From the NCBI RefSeq assembly GCF_016862075.1, contig NZ_BOMG01000093.1:1-58115 (forward strand): DNA of 58,115 nucleotides. The letters run 5' to 3'. This DNA is from Actinoplanes couchii (lineage in GTDB: Bacteria; Actinomycetota; Actinomycetes; Mycobacteriales; Micromonosporaceae). Numbering within the stretch: position 1 is the first letter of the stretch; each line of letters opens with the position of its first letter. This document shows, piece by piece, positions 24,552-33,306 of the stretch. The position numbers were made by a program, and so were the translations under genes. Under the pieces are notes generated by a model. The model saw only the letters and a list, made by a program, of their open reading frames with translations. It was not told the origin of the DNA and searched no databases.

Positions 24552-25430
24552 GTGAACAACCGAGTGGAAGTGCGTGAGTTCCTGACCACGCGACGGGCCA
24601 AGATCAGTCCGGAGCGGGCCGGGCTGCCCGTGGTGGGGACGCGGCGGGTGCCTGGGCTGCGCCGTGGTGAGGTGGCGGCGCTGGCCGGGGTCAGCGTGGA
24701 GTATTACGCGAAGCTGGAGCGCGGCTCGCTGGCCGGGGTCTCGCCGAGCGTGCTCGACGCCATCGCCCGCGCACTACAGCTCGACGACGCCGAGCGCGCT
24801 CATCTGCAGCGGCTCGCGCAGCACGCGAACGGGGCCGGTGGCCGGTGCCGGCCGGAGAGCAAGTCGAAGCAGAAACCGTGGGTGCTGCGGCCGGCCCTGC
24901 AGTGGTCGCTGGACGCGATCACCTCACCGGCCATCGTCGTCAACCTGCGGCAGGACCTGGTGGCGGCGAACCTGCTGGGCCGGGCGATGTATGCGGATCT
25001 CTACGCCGACTCCGCGGTGACCCCGAACTTCGGCCGGTTCACGTTCCTGGACAGCGCGTCGCGCCGTTTCCACCCGGACTGGAATCTGGCCGCCGACATG
25101 CTGGTCGCCAACCTCCGTACCGCCGAGGGCAAGGATCCGTGCAACGAGGGCCTGCAGGAGCTGGTCAGCGATCTGTCGGCGCGCAGTGACGAGTTCCGCC
25201 GACGATGGGAGGCCCACAACGTGCGCATCCACACCAGCGGTGTGAAGTATTTCCGGCATCACGTGGTCGGCGACCTGGAGCTGAACTACGAGACGATGGA
25301 TCTGCGGACCGAGTCCGACCTGAACATGACCATCTACGCCGCCGAGCCGGATTCGGCGACCGCGGACCGGCTGCGGCTGCTGGCGTCGTGGGCGGCCGAG
25401 CCGGTGACCCCAGGGGTGTACCACCAGTAA
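24552..25430 (+). CDS. XRE-type regulator with MmyB-like ligand-binding domain
   Basis: 292 residues. An N-terminal helix-turn-helix (LRRGEVAALAGVSVEYYAKLERG, given here in two parts: LRRGEVAALAG and VSVEYYAKLERG) is followed by an MmyB-like domain from about 105 to 285 (AIVVNLRQDLVAANLLGRAMY, VKYFRHHVVGDLEL). MmyB-type domains bind small hydrophobic ligands. These regulators often control a nearby oxidoreductase; here the alcohol dehydrogenase begins 70 bases downstream in the same direction. GTG 24552 fits the usual start of the family; an upstream GTG adds eight residues. Confidence 0.87.
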   Translation: MNNRVEVREFLTTRRAKISPERAGLPVVGTRRVPGLRRGEVAALAGVSVEYYAKLERGSLAGVSPSVLDAIARALQLDDAERAHLQRLAQHANGAGGRCRPESKSKQKPWVLRPALQWSLDAITSPAIVVNLRQDLVAANLLGRAMYADLYADSAVTPNFGRFTFLDSASRRFHPDWNLAADMLVANLRTAEGKDPCNEGLQELVSDLSARSDEFRRRWEAHNVRIHTSGVKYFRHHVVGDLELNYETMDLRTESDLNMTIYAAEPDSATADRLRLLASWAAEPVTPGVYHQ

Positions 25431-25500
25431 CTCCCCCAGGAGTGGCCCGCTGTGTTCTCGTGGAGGGGTACCACTCGAGAGACCTTCACCGGAGGACACC
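25431..25500. promoter_or_regulatory. Short spacer with possible operator upstream of the alcohol dehydrogenase
   Basis: ACTCC-ccca-GGAGT is a short inverted repeat directly after the regulator stop. GGGGTGTACCAC (in the regulator tail) and GGGGTACCAC recur as an imperfect direct repeat. GGAGG at 25491-25495 is the ribosome site for the next gene. The operator is only a suggestion. Confidence 0.3.
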
Positions 25501-26544
25501 ATTCTCACCGTCAACGCCATCGCCGCGCCCTCGGCCACCGAACCGCTCGTGCGTACCACGATCGAACGGCGTGACCTGGGCCCGCGCGATGTCCTCATCG
25601 AGATCACCTACGCCGGCATCTGCCACTCCGACATCCACACCGTGCGCGGCGAGTGGGGCAAGGTTCCCTACCCGCTGACCGTCGGCCACGAGATCGTCGG
25701 TCACGTGACCGAGGTCGGCGCCGAGGTCACCAGGCACGCTGTCGGTGACCGGGTCGGCGTCGGCTGCATGGTCAACTCCTGCCGGGAGTGCGAGAACTGC
25801 AAGGCCGGCATGGAGCAGTACTGCCTGGACGGCAACACCGGGACGTATGCGGCCGTCGACAAGGACGGCACCGTCACCCAGGGTGGGTACTCGACCCACA
25901 TCGTGGTCGTCGAGGACTTCGTGCTGCGGGTGCCCGAGTCGATCCCGCACGAGGCGGCCGCGCCGCTGCTGTGTGCCGGGATCACCACGTATTCGCCGCT
26001 CGCGCACTGGAAGGCCGGTCCCGGCAAGAAGGTCGCGGTTGTCGGCCTCGGTGGCCTCGGCCACATGGGCGTCAAGATCGCGGTGGCGATGGGCGCCGAG
26101 GTGACCGTGCTGTCGCAGACGTTGAGCAAGAAGGACGAGGGCCTGGCCTTCGGCGCGCAGCACTACCACGCCACCGGTGACCCGGCGACGTTCGAGACGC
26201 TGAAGAACACCTTCGACCTGATCATCAACACGGTCAGCGCGCCGATCGACATGGGCGCCTACCTGAGCCTGCTGCGGCTGGACGGCACGTTCGTCAGCGT
26301 GGGCGCGCCGCCGGAGCCGCTGCCGATTCAGGTGTTCACCCTGTTCAACAACCGGCGTTCGTTCGCCGGTTCGAGCATCGGTGGCATCGCCGAGACCCAG
26401 GAGATGCTGGACTTCTGCGCCGAGCGCGGCATCGCCCCGCAGGTCGAGGTGATCAGCGCCGACGAGGTGAACGACGCCTACGAGCGGGTGCTGAAGTCCG
26501 ACGTCCGCTACCGCTTCGTGATCGACATCGCGTCCCTGCGCTGA
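25501..26544 (+). CDS. Zinc alcohol dehydrogenase (cinnamyl-alcohol/YahK-like), probable ATT start
   Basis: About 347 residues. Catalytic zinc ligands lie in GICHSD and GHE, the structural zinc Cys set in CRECENCKAGMEQYC, and the NAD(P) motif in VVGLGGLGHMG. It should reduce aldehydes or oxidise primary alcohols. The first ATG/GTG/TTG in frame is GTG 25549. The 16 codons before it (TVNAIAAPSATEPL) look like the conserved N-terminus of the family, and ATT 25501 follows GGAGG by five bases. ATT is a rare start codon, so a sequence error for ATG is also possible. A strong hairpin terminator follows. Confidence 0.85.
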   Translation: MLTVNAIAAPSATEPLVRTTIERRDLGPRDVLIEITYAGICHSDIHTVRGEWGKVPYPLTVGHEIVGHVTEVGAEVTRHAVGDRVGVGCMVNSCRECENCKAGMEQYCLDGNTGTYAAVDKDGTVTQGGYSTHIVVVEDFVLRVPESIPHEAAAPLLCAGITTYSPLAHWKAGPGKKVAVVGLGGLGHMGVKIAVAMGAEVTVLSQTLSKKDEGLAFGAQHYHATGDPATFETLKNTFDLIINTVSAPIDMGAYLSLLRLDGTFVSVGAPPEPLPIQVFTLFNNRRSFAGSSIGGIAETQEMLDFCAERGIAPQVEVISADEVNDAYERVLKSDVRYRFVIDIASLR

Positions 26545-26587
26545 GCAGGCCACCGATCTGAGCCGACGCCCCGGGCGCCGGCACAAG

Positions 26588-26615
26588 GGCCAGGCCCCGG
26601 GATCGGGGCCTGGCC
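26588..26615 (+). terminator. Perfect 12-bp hairpin terminator
   Basis: ggccaggccccg and cggggcctggcc pair fully around the loop ggat, 43 bases after the dehydrogenase stop. There is no U tract. Confidence 0.75.
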
Positions 26616-26645
26616 GCCGACCGAAGCCTCGGCAACACCGCCAAG

Positions 26646-26753
26646 CCGAACCGGGCCAGGCCTAGCCGAACCGGGCCAGGCCTAGCCGGGCCAGGCCTAG
26701 CCGGGCCAGGCCGAGCCGAGCCGAGCCGGGCCAGGCCGGGGCCAGGCGGGGCG
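26646..26753. repeat. Decaying 15/20-bp tandem repeats
   Basis: Two 20-bp units ccgaaccgggccaggcctag are followed by shorter 15-bp versions and GC-rich variants, up to the tail of the convergent lipoprotein gene. The 283-base gap holds only this array and the hairpin. Confidence 0.8.
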
Positions 26754-26827
26754 GGATTTGACGTGATGGGGCCGCGGTCGAGTGAGCGCTTGACTGCGGC
26801 CCCGGTCGGTTGTGGCGTTGGGGTTTG

Positions 26828-27526
26828 TTACTTGATGGTGGCGGCTCGCTTTTCGGCCTTTTCGATCAGGTCTCGGACCAGCTTTTCTGAGCCGTCCATG
26901 TTTTCCCAGCCCAGGTCGGTTACCACCAGGACCGTGTCGTTCACCTTCGACAGGGCCGCGTACTGGGCCACCGTCGCGGGGGCCTCGTCGGCGTAGCTGA
27001 ACCTCTGTTCGATCTTCACCAGTACCGAGTCGTCGTCGGATTCGATGACGGTCCACTGGTGCTGGTCCTTGCCCAGGCCGCCCGGGCACTTCTCCAGGGC
27101 CGCGCTGATCTCGGTGAACTGGGCGGCGGCCCCGCCCGCCTCGTGCCGGCCGACGAACTCGACCACCGTCGACGGGGTGCTGCCCTGCTCGCTGCCGGGA
27201 ACGGTGTACCGCATCGCCACCGCGTCGGTCCGGGTGCCGTCGCTCGGGTACGGGTCGGTGCCACAGGGCCGCAACGGCCGTACATGCGGGAAGTCGCCCT
27301 TCTCCAACGGCTCGGCGGTGGCGCCGCGTGTGTCGTCCGGCTGCAGCAGGGCCTCGGCCGGGATCCCGCTGACCGCGGCCGTGCTCGATTCCGACTCCGC
27401 CGACGCGGAGACCGGCGACGGGACCGAGCCGCTCGACGCCGTGTTCCCGGCGCCGGAAGCACATCCGGCCAGGGAGACGGTGAGCAGACCGGCACCTACC
27501 GCAAAACGCATCGATGTTGTCCTCAT
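26828..27526 (-). CDS. Putative lipoprotein of unknown function
   Basis: About 232 residues. The signal sequence ends in the lipobox LAGC, so it should be lipid-anchored outside the membrane. A Ser/Ala-rich linker follows, then a globular domain of about 170 residues that has two Cys (LRPCGTDP and LEKCPGG), probably a disulfide. The general pattern is that of actinobacterial PknH-sensor-like or sensor-type lipoproteins, but I cannot assign a family. ATG 27526 or ATG 27511 could be the start. It is divergent from the first of two paralogous genes. Confidence 0.78.
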   Translation of the reverse strand: MRTTSMRFAVGAGLLTVSLAGCASGAGNTASSGSVPSPVSASAESESSTAAVSGIPAEALLQPDDTRGATAEPLEKGDFPHVRPLRPCGTDPYPSDGTRTDAVAMRYTVPGSEQGSTPSTVVEFVGRHEAGGAAAQFTEISAALEKCPGGLGKDQHQWTVIESDDDSVLVKIEQRFSYADEAPATVAQYAALSKVNDTVLVVTDLGWENMDGSEKLVRDLIEKAEKRAATIK

Positions 27527-27628
27527 GACCACAAATTGCCCACCGATTTTCCGGTTGACACCTCGATTCCGGAACACGTCCCGGGAGCCGACGCGCGCCT
27601 GGCTGGTGGGGGCCGCTATACAGCTGCC

Positions 27629-28333
27629 ATGAACCCGGAGCTGACTCACGCTTTCGAGACCCTGCTGCGCCGCCCGCTGACCGATTTCGAGCCGAACGCG
27701 ACGTACGCCCTGTATCGCCAGGACAACAGCGTCACCGATGCGTTCTTCGACGAGGATCTCGATCTGGATCTGCTGGCCCGGGGCGAGATCGTCGGGCAGC
27801 CGTTCGACGGGGTGCCCGGACTCGCCGACACCGGCTTCCCGGGGCTGTGGCAGGTCGATCTGGGCCGGTCGGTGTTCCTGATCGAGGCCGACGACGTGCC
27901 GGATTCCCTGTGGCGGCACCGTCGCGGCACCAAGGTCGGCAAGGTGCTGCGCCGCGACCCGGTCGACCTGTCCGAGGAGTGGGTCAGCGTCGACCTGCGG
28001 ATCCACACCGACGGCACCCTGTTCGACGCGATGCGCGCCGCGACCTGGACGAACCGGGCCTTCGGCGACGGTGGCCTGGATCCGGCGCTGACCGTCGAGC
28101 CGAAGTGGGAACGCCGGCTGGCCGCGATCCCCGATCCCGGCCTCCGTGATCACCTGCGCGAGTTGTGCCTGACCGCCGAGTCGGCGCGCGGGGCCGGCGC
28201 CCGGTTCCTCGGCCGGCGGCATCCGGGCTTTCCCTGGATGTCAGCAAAGGGCTATCGGGTCATCGCCGCGTGGAGCTTCGGTGAATCCGAGGCGACGTCG
28301 CTCGTCGTACAGATCCCGGCGAAGCGGTCCTGA
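27629..28333 (+). CDS. Unknown protein, first of two tandem paralogues
   Basis: 234 residues. It shares its whole length with the next gene: FE(T/I)LLRRPLTDF near the start, a central LGRS(V/M)FLIEAD, HTDGTLFDAMRAATWT and a C-terminal YxVxAAWxFGExxATS. No signal peptide, membrane helix or catalytic motif known to me. The N-terminus (HAFETLLRRPLTDFEPNATYALY) is helical and could be an interaction segment. It is likely cytosolic. The pair probably arose by local duplication. Confidence 0.8.
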   Translation: MNPELTHAFETLLRRPLTDFEPNATYALYRQDNSVTDAFFDEDLDLDLLARGEIVGQPFDGVPGLADTGFPGLWQVDLGRSVFLIEADDVPDSLWRHRRGTKVGKVLRRDPVDLSEEWVSVDLRIHTDGTLFDAMRAATWTNRAFGDGGLDPALTVEPKWERRLAAIPDPGLRDHLRELCLTAESARGAGARFLGRRHPGFPWMSAKGYRVIAAWSFGESEATSLVVQIPAKRS

Positions 28334-28351
28334 GCTACGGTTGCACGCCGG

Positions 28352-28436
28352 CCACCAGGGCACCTGGCCCACCAGGGCACCTGGCCCACCAGGGCACCTG
28401 GCCCACCAGGGCACCCGGCCTACCGGAGCACCCGGC
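28352..28436 (+). repeat. Five 17-bp tandem repeats between the paralogues
   Basis: Units ccaccagggcacctggc; the first three are identical, the last two decayed. The array fills most of the gap between the two paralogous genes. Confidence 0.92.
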
Positions 28437-28495
28437 CCCGGCCCGGCAAGTAACGCGACCCCGATCCACCAGGCACCGCGACGGAGGAACCACAG

Positions 28496-29212
28496 ATGTC
28501 GGACCACGACCTGGCACAGGCTTTCGAGATTCTGCTGCGCCGGCCGCTCACCGATTTCGACGCCGAGGCGACCTATGCGCTCTATCACTGGGACGACATG
28601 CAGTCGTCGGAGTTCTTCCACGGGGACTTCGACCTGGGGCTGCTGACCCGGGGCGAGATCCTCCCGCCGTCGGCGGGTGTGGACGGGACGTTCTCCTCCC
28701 ACGTGTGGCCGGTCGACCTGGGGCGTTCGATGTTCCTGATCGAGGCCGACGTGCCGAAGCTGCTGCGGTCCCGTTCCGGCGCCAAGGTGGGCCGGGTGCT
28801 CGCCGAGGAGGGCCTGACCGCCGCCGACCTCGAGGACGAGTGGGCCCGGATCGAGCTGCGCGTGCACACCGACGGCACCCTCTTCGACGCGATGCGCGCC
28901 GCCACCTGGACCATGGGTGACCCGCCGCAGCTGACCGGTTTCGATCCGGACGGTATCGGCCTGCGGGTGAAGCCGAAGTGGGAGAAGCGCCTGGCCGCCG
29001 TCCCGCACACCGGCCTGCGCGATCACCTGCGGATGCTCTGCCTGGACGCGCATTCGGCCCGCGGCGACGGCGCCCATTTCGCCGGCGCCGACCACCCCGG
29101 CTTCGACTGGATGAAGCGCAAGGACTACCAGGTGGTGGCGGCCTGGGAGTTCGGCGAGGGCCAGGCCACCTCGGTGATCGCCCAGATCCCCGCTCAGCGC
29201 CCGGCGTCGTAG
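28496..29212 (+). CDS. Unknown protein, second of two tandem paralogues
   Basis: 238 residues, co-linear with the preceding gene product over its whole length, with the same anchor motifs (LLRRPLTDFDAEATYALY, LGRSMFLIEAD, HTDGTLFDAMRAATWT). The conserved Asp, Arg and His positions in both copies suggest a real shared function, but none can be named. Its end overlaps the end of the convergent glycosyltransferase by 19 bases. GGAGGAACC lies before the ATG. Confidence 0.82.
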   Translation: MSDHDLAQAFEILLRRPLTDFDAEATYALYHWDDMQSSEFFHGDFDLGLLTRGEILPPSAGVDGTFSSHVWPVDLGRSMFLIEADVPKLLRSRSGAKVGRVLAEEGLTAADLEDEWARIELRVHTDGTLFDAMRAATWTMGDPPQLTGFDPDGIGLRVKPKWEKRLAAVPHTGLRDHLRMLCLDAHSARGDGAHFAGADHPGFDWMKRKDYQVVAAWEFGEGQATSVIAQIPAQRPAS

Positions 29213-30015
29213 CCAGGCCGGGCGTGGGCGGACCTGGCGTGGGCGGCCCGGGCGAGGGCGGCCCGGGCGAACTGGTCGTCCCAGCGGCGGGGGAACGGGA
29301 GCATCAGGTGCTTGGCGCGCCACGGCCCGGTCTGGCGGACGGCGTTGAAACCGGCCGCGGTCACGATCCGGTCGGCGGAGGCGAACAACGAGCGGGCCGG
29401 GTACGCGTCGACGTGCTCGACGTCGGCGGGCAGGCCGGGCGGGGGCTGCGGTGATACCAGGATCAGCCGTGGGTGGGCGTTCTCGGCGGCGGCGCAGTCC
29501 CGGGCGTACGACAGCAGGTCGTTGATCTCGCTCGCCGGGCCGGAATGCAGGACCAGCCAGGAGCCGGGCGGCAGGGCGGGGAGTGCCGGGGCGGGCGGGT
29601 CGACGAGGGTGAGCGGGGCGATCGCGCCGGTCAGGCTCGCGCGGTGGGCGGGGGCGAGGTCCTCGATGAGCCAGGTGCGGTCGAACCGGATCGGGTTCGC
29701 TGGGAGCAGCGGGCGGTACGCGTCCCAGCGCAGCAGCCGGGCCAGGTGGACCGTGGTGGTGCCGGCCGGGATCCGGTCCGCGGTGAGGTCGCCGGAGAGC
29801 CCCGCCGGGAAGGCGTCCACCACCAGCACCGACGGCCTGAGGTCACCGAGCGCGGCGGCGGGGAGCAGCCGATGCGGTCCTAGGATCCGCGGGTCGGCGG
29901 CGAACGGCGACGTGCTGAGGATGGTCGCGGGCTCGTCGGCGTGGACGGTGTGCAGGTAGGCGCGGATCCGGGTCAGGTGACCGAGCCCACCGCCCTGGGC
30001 GTAGCAGACGATCAC
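29194..30015 (-). CDS. Glycosyltransferase-like protein (MurG/GT28 type fold)
   Basis: 273 residues. The N-terminal GGGLGHLTR loop and the C-terminal AGFNAVRQT region are the acceptor- and donor-site glycine motifs of GT-B enzymes such as MurG and GT28 proteins. It is short for the family, so it may be a compact or partial form. Last gene of a six-gene operon; its ATG overlaps the stop of the GT4 gene by 4 bases. There is no membrane helix. Substrates cannot be told. Confidence 0.7.
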   Translation of the reverse strand: MIVCYAQGGGLGHLTRIRAYLHTVHADEPATILSTSPFAADPRILGPHRLLPAAALGDLRPSVLVVDAFPAGLSGDLTADRIPAGTTTVHLARLLRWDAYRPLLPANPIRFDRTWLIEDLAPAHRASLTGAIAPLTLVDPPAPALPALPPGSWLVLHSGPASEINDLLSYARDCAAAENAHPRLILVSPQPPPGLPADVEHVDAYPARSLFASADRIVTAAGFNAVRQTGPWRAKHLMLPFPRRWDDQFARAALARAAHARSAHARPGYDAGR

Positions 30016-31100
30016 CGGCTGGCCGCGAGGACCTTCAGGTAGCCCTCGGTCTCCGCCGCGACGGTGAATCGTTCCCGGACCCGGCGGGCCGCGGCGGCGC
30101 CCCGGGACGTCAGGTCGGCCTCGGCGGCCCGGTGCACGGCGGCCCGGCAGGCGTGCGGGTCACCGGCCGGGAACCGGAAACCGATCTCGTCGTCGACCAG
30201 GTCGGCGAGCCCACCGGCGTCCGAGGCGAGCAGCGGCACACCGAGCGCGGCGGCCTCCAGCGCCACGTTGGGCAGCCCGTCGTAGAAGGAGGGCAGGGCG
30301 ACCAGATCGCAGGCGGCGTAGACCCCGAGCAGCTGGTAACGATCCTGAAAAGGCAGGATGTTGTACGAGATGTCCGGGTGAGCCGAGAGCCACTCCTCGA
30401 CGCCGGGCTCCAACTCCCCCGCCAGAATCAGGTGGAAACGCTCCGGACTCCGCCCGATCGACAGCGCGTCCAGCAGCAACCGGACACCCTTCTTGCTCTT
30501 GAGATGGCCGATCAAACCGAGGGTCCGGCGCCCTCGAGGAACATTTTCGGTACGCCAGAGTTGTGCTTTCTCCCGCTCGGAAGGCAGCAGAGCCCATTCG
30601 GTGGTGTCGATCCCGTTGGCCACCCAGGAAACCGGGGTGCCCGGCGCGACCCGGGACACCAGCGGCCCCGTTCCGGACGCCACGACACAGACGTGCGCCG
30701 ACGCCCGCAATCCCTCCAGCACCACCGGCTGCCGCCGCAACGAGAACATCCCGGTGTCGAAGTCGTTCCCCCGCAACAGCGTGACCAGCGGCAACCCGGC
30801 CCAGGCGGCATACACCGGCGCGGACAGCATCGGATAGGTGCCGCCGAACGCGACCACGTGCGAATAGTCGCCCATCGACGGTTCGAGAATCGTCCACAAC
30901 TGCCGTAACGCGTGTTCCGGGTCCTCACCCAACGGCACCACCCGGACCCCGTCGAGTTTCTGCGGGGACGACCGCCGGCTCAGATGGACCACGTCCACCC
31001 CGACCCCGGCCGCGCGCAGTCCCCGGACGATCCGGTCGCACGAGTTGGCCATTCCCCCGGGACTGGGCGGGAAGTTCTCCGTCACCCAGAGCAGCCGCAT
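30012..31100 (-). CDS. GT4-family glycosyltransferase
   Basis: 362 residues. The GT-B fold shows PPSPGGMANSCDRI in the N-terminal acceptor domain, VANGID at the hinge, LIGHLKSKKGVRLLLDA opening the donor domain, and PSFYDGLPNVALEAAALGVPLLAS with the EX7E-type glutamate site. It should add a sugar from a nucleotide donor to a lipid or glycan acceptor. One-base and 4-base overlaps connect it to its neighbours. Confidence 0.88.
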   Translation of the reverse strand: MRLLWVTENFPPSPGGMANSCDRIVRGLRAAGVGVDVVHLSRRSSPQKLDGVRVVPLGEDPEHALRQLWTILEPSMGDYSHVVAFGGTYPMLSAPVYAAWAGLPLVTLLRGNDFDTGMFSLRRQPVVLEGLRASAHVCVVASGTGPLVSRVAPGTPVSWVANGIDTTEWALLPSEREKAQLWRTENVPRGRRTLGLIGHLKSKKGVRLLLDALSIGRSPERFHLILAGELEPGVEEWLSAHPDISYNILPFQDRYQLLGVYAACDLVALPSFYDGLPNVALEAAALGVPLLASDAGGLADLVDDEIGFRFPAGDPHACRAAVHRAAEADLTSRGAAAARRVRERFTVAAETEGYLKVLAASR

Positions 31101-31438
31101 CAGCTGTCCACCAGGGCGTCGTCACCGTCGTCGAGATAATCCTGATCCGCGCCGGCGTGCGGGTCGAAAGCGGCCCGGTCGAAAGCGTCGAAACTCGTGT
31201 ACCACAGGGTGTCCTGATAGGCCGAGGACGACGAATGCCGGTAACGGCGGCGCCGGTACGCGGCAGCCGACGCCGGATGCCCGAACTGATTCCGGGACGC
31301 CGCGCATTCCGGGCACAATCCGCCCTCGGCAATATGATCGGCACACAGCGCCCGCCCGCACCCCGGGCATCCGGCGACGGCCATTTGACCGCATTTCCCG
31401 AGGGTGAAGAATCCGGTGGTGACGGCACACGGCGTCAT
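31100..31438 (-). CDS. Small Cys-rich putative zinc-binding protein
   Basis: 112 residues. CGQMAVAGCPGCGRALCADH and CPEC form a zinc-finger-like set of six Cys and one His within the first 50 residues (similar in spacing to B-box or double-ribbon modules). The remainder is Arg/Tyr/Ser-rich and then acidic. It overlaps the unknown upstream gene by 4 bases and the GT4 ATG by 1. A role in assembling the sugar machinery is only inferred from position. Confidence 0.72.
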   Translation of the reverse strand: MTPCAVTTGFFTLGKCGQMAVAGCPGCGRALCADHIAEGGLCPECAASRNQFGHPASAAAYRRRRYRHSSSSAYQDTLWYTSFDAFDRAAFDPHAGADQDYLDDGDDALVDS

Positions 31439-32151
31439 GACAGTCCTCGCGGGGTCCAGCGGAACGGTTCGGTGGCCACGGTCAGGATCCGGTCGATCTG
31501 GTCCTGGGCGCTCTGCGGAGTGCTGAGCTTGGCGGAGGCCGAGATGGCACGCCGCTCCCCGTCCTGCACGGTCACGGCGATCCAGGGTGGCGGCGGGGAC
31601 GACGGCCGCACACCCCGGGTCACGGGAGCCAGCTTCCGACGTACGCGAATGATCTGAACCTTTTTGATTTTGCTCTTGGTCTTGGTCTTGTTGCGGAAAT
31701 TGCGTTTGGTGATCCGCCGGTGCCGTTCCCGGTCGACCACCAGGATCTCCAGAGTGCTGCCGTCCCGCAGATGGGCGACCATGGTCAGCCACGGGTCGAT
31801 GCTCCACGTCTCGACCACCGACCGGATCGGCGGCCGCACCGGCAATTGCCGCGACGGATGGCTCTTTCCCGGCGCATGGGCGCCGCGCAGATCCACGACC
31901 AGCGACAGCATTCCCTTCGGGCCGAGATCGGAGCAGACCTCCTGGATCAACGGCACGAGCACGTCGAGAGTACGTGCCGGCAGCGCCCATTTCGTCCGGC
32001 TGACCAGCCCGGCATGGCGCCCGAGGCTGGCCGTCACCGCGAGCCAGGCGGACGCGGGCAGCGTGCCACGCAGACCGCGCTCGTGGATGAGGGCCTGGTG
32101 CAGCGGATGGAACTCCGCGATGGCGGCCTTCTGCTTGCCCCAGAAGAACAT
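31435..32151 (-). CDS. Unknown basic protein in the sugar operon
   Basis: 238 residues. N-terminal half is a mixed globular fold with DLGPKGMLSLVVDLRG; a very Lys/Arg-rich segment (NKTKTKSKIKKVQIIRVRRK, about 150-170) follows; the end is a small beta/alpha unit. No membrane segment or known domain. The basic stretch may bind nucleic acid or acidic lipid headgroups (inference). Starts 12 bases after the upstream GT4 stop. Confidence 0.75.
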   Translation of the reverse strand: MFFWGKQKAAIAEFHPLHQALIHERGLRGTLPASAWLAVTASLGRHAGLVSRTKWALPARTLDVLVPLIQEVCSDLGPKGMLSLVVDLRGAHAPGKSHPSRQLPVRPPIRSVVETWSIDPWLTMVAHLRDGSTLEILVVDRERHRRITKRNFRNKTKTKSKIKKVQIIRVRRKLAPVTRGVRPSSPPPPWIAVTVQDGERRAISASAKLSTPQSAQDQIDRILTVATEPFRWTPRGLS

Positions 32152-32163
32152 GATCGGACGCTA

Positions 32164-33306
32164 TCAGTGGGCCGTGACCCGGTCGTATACGCCGGACAGC
32201 TGATCCCGGGCATGCTGCCAGCCCCGCACCCGCCCCCGGGAGCGCTCGCCCAGCTCCCGGCCGAGATCCGGGTACTCCAGCAGCACCCGGATGGCCCGCG
32301 CCAGCTCGGCCGGACGGTCCGGCGGGACCAGCCGGCCGCAGTCCCCCAGCACCTCGCGGATCACCGGCAGGTCCGAGGCCACCACCGCGGTCCCGGCGGC
32401 CATCGACTCCCACACCTTGATCGGGCTGCAGCCCTGCTCCAGGTTGCGCGGGGTCGCGGTCAGCGGGGCCACCGACAGCTCGGCGTGAGTCAGCCAGGCC
32501 GCCACCTCGTCGTGCGGCAGCATGTGCTCCCAGTGGGTGCGCAGGTCCAGGCGCTCGGCGAGGCCGCGCAGCCGGCGGGTCCGGGACGGAGCCACCGACG
32601 AGCAGATCACCAGCGTCAGATCGGGCAGGTCGGCGAGCCGGGCGAACGCCCGCAACAGCACGTCCACGCCCTGCCACGGCTGCACCGCGCCGACGTAGAT
32701 CAGGTAACGGCCGGGGGCGGCGGCGGGCCGGGGCAGGTCGGCCGGGACCGGGTCGGCGCCGTTCGGGATCAGAACCACGCGGTCCGGTTCGACGCCGCGG
32801 GCGGTCACCGCTTCCTTGATGACGTACGACGGAACGACCACCGCGCCGGCCGCCGTCAGACAGTGTCCTTCCAGCTCACGCACCTTGTCGAGGGTCGTCG
32901 GGGCGACGTGCGGCCACGCGTACGGCAACTCTATCGACGGCAGCCCGTTCGCCTCGTAGACCAGTCGCGCCCCGGTGCCGAGCGCGGGCAGCGCACTCCA
33001 CGGGTCGCGGACGTGACACAGCTCCAGGGTGTCGTGATACGGCGCGAGCTGCTCGGCCACCCAGGCCGAGAACGCCTGCGCCCGGTCCAGCAGGTTCGGG
33101 ACGACCTCGGTGAACCGGACGATCTCGACATCGCCCTCCCGCTGGTAGGCGGGCAGATCCGGGCCGCCGAGCACACACAGCAGCCCGCCCCGGTACCGCT
33201 CGAACAGCTCGGCGGCCATGTGCCGGATGTGCACCGCCGAGCCCTTGGCCGACGGGAACCTGTCGAAGGCGATGTAGGCGGCCCGATGCCCGCGGTGTCC
33301 GGTCAT
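32164..33306 (-). CDS. GT4-family glycosyltransferase
   Basis: 380 residues. DRFPSAKGSAVHIRHMAAEL is the acceptor-side loop; VLIPNGADP marks the hinge; YVGAVQPWQGVDVLLRAFA opens the donor domain; EQGCSPIKVWESMAAGTAVVAS contains the conserved donor-site Glu residues. It resembles glycan-assembling transferases. Its ATG lies in the 24-bp repeat that encodes the end of the epimerase and overlaps its stop by 4 bases. Confidence 0.87.
   Translation of the reverse strand: MTGHRGHRAAYIAFDRFPSAKGSAVHIRHMAAELFERYRGGLLCVLGGPDLPAYQREGDVEIVRFTEVVPNLLDRAQAFSAWVAEQLAPYHDTLELCHVRDPWSALPALGTGARLVYEANGLPSIELPYAWPHVAPTTLDKVRELEGHCLTAAGAVVVPSYVIKEAVTARGVEPDRVVLIPNGADPVPADLPRPAAAPGRYLIYVGAVQPWQGVDVLLRAFARLADLPDLTLVICSSVAPSRTRRLRGLAERLDLRTHWEHMLPHDEVAAWLTHAELSVAPLTATPRNLEQGCSPIKVWESMAAGTAVVASDLPVIREVLGDCGRLVPPDRPAELARAIRVLLEYPDLGRELGERSRGRVRGWQHARDQLSGVYDRVTAH

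Noticed and set aside
24317..24601. 94-codon minus-strand frame with a 17-residue repeat
   Set aside because: The repeat stems from the 51-bp period of a non-coding direct repeat; no ribosome site or homologous feel.
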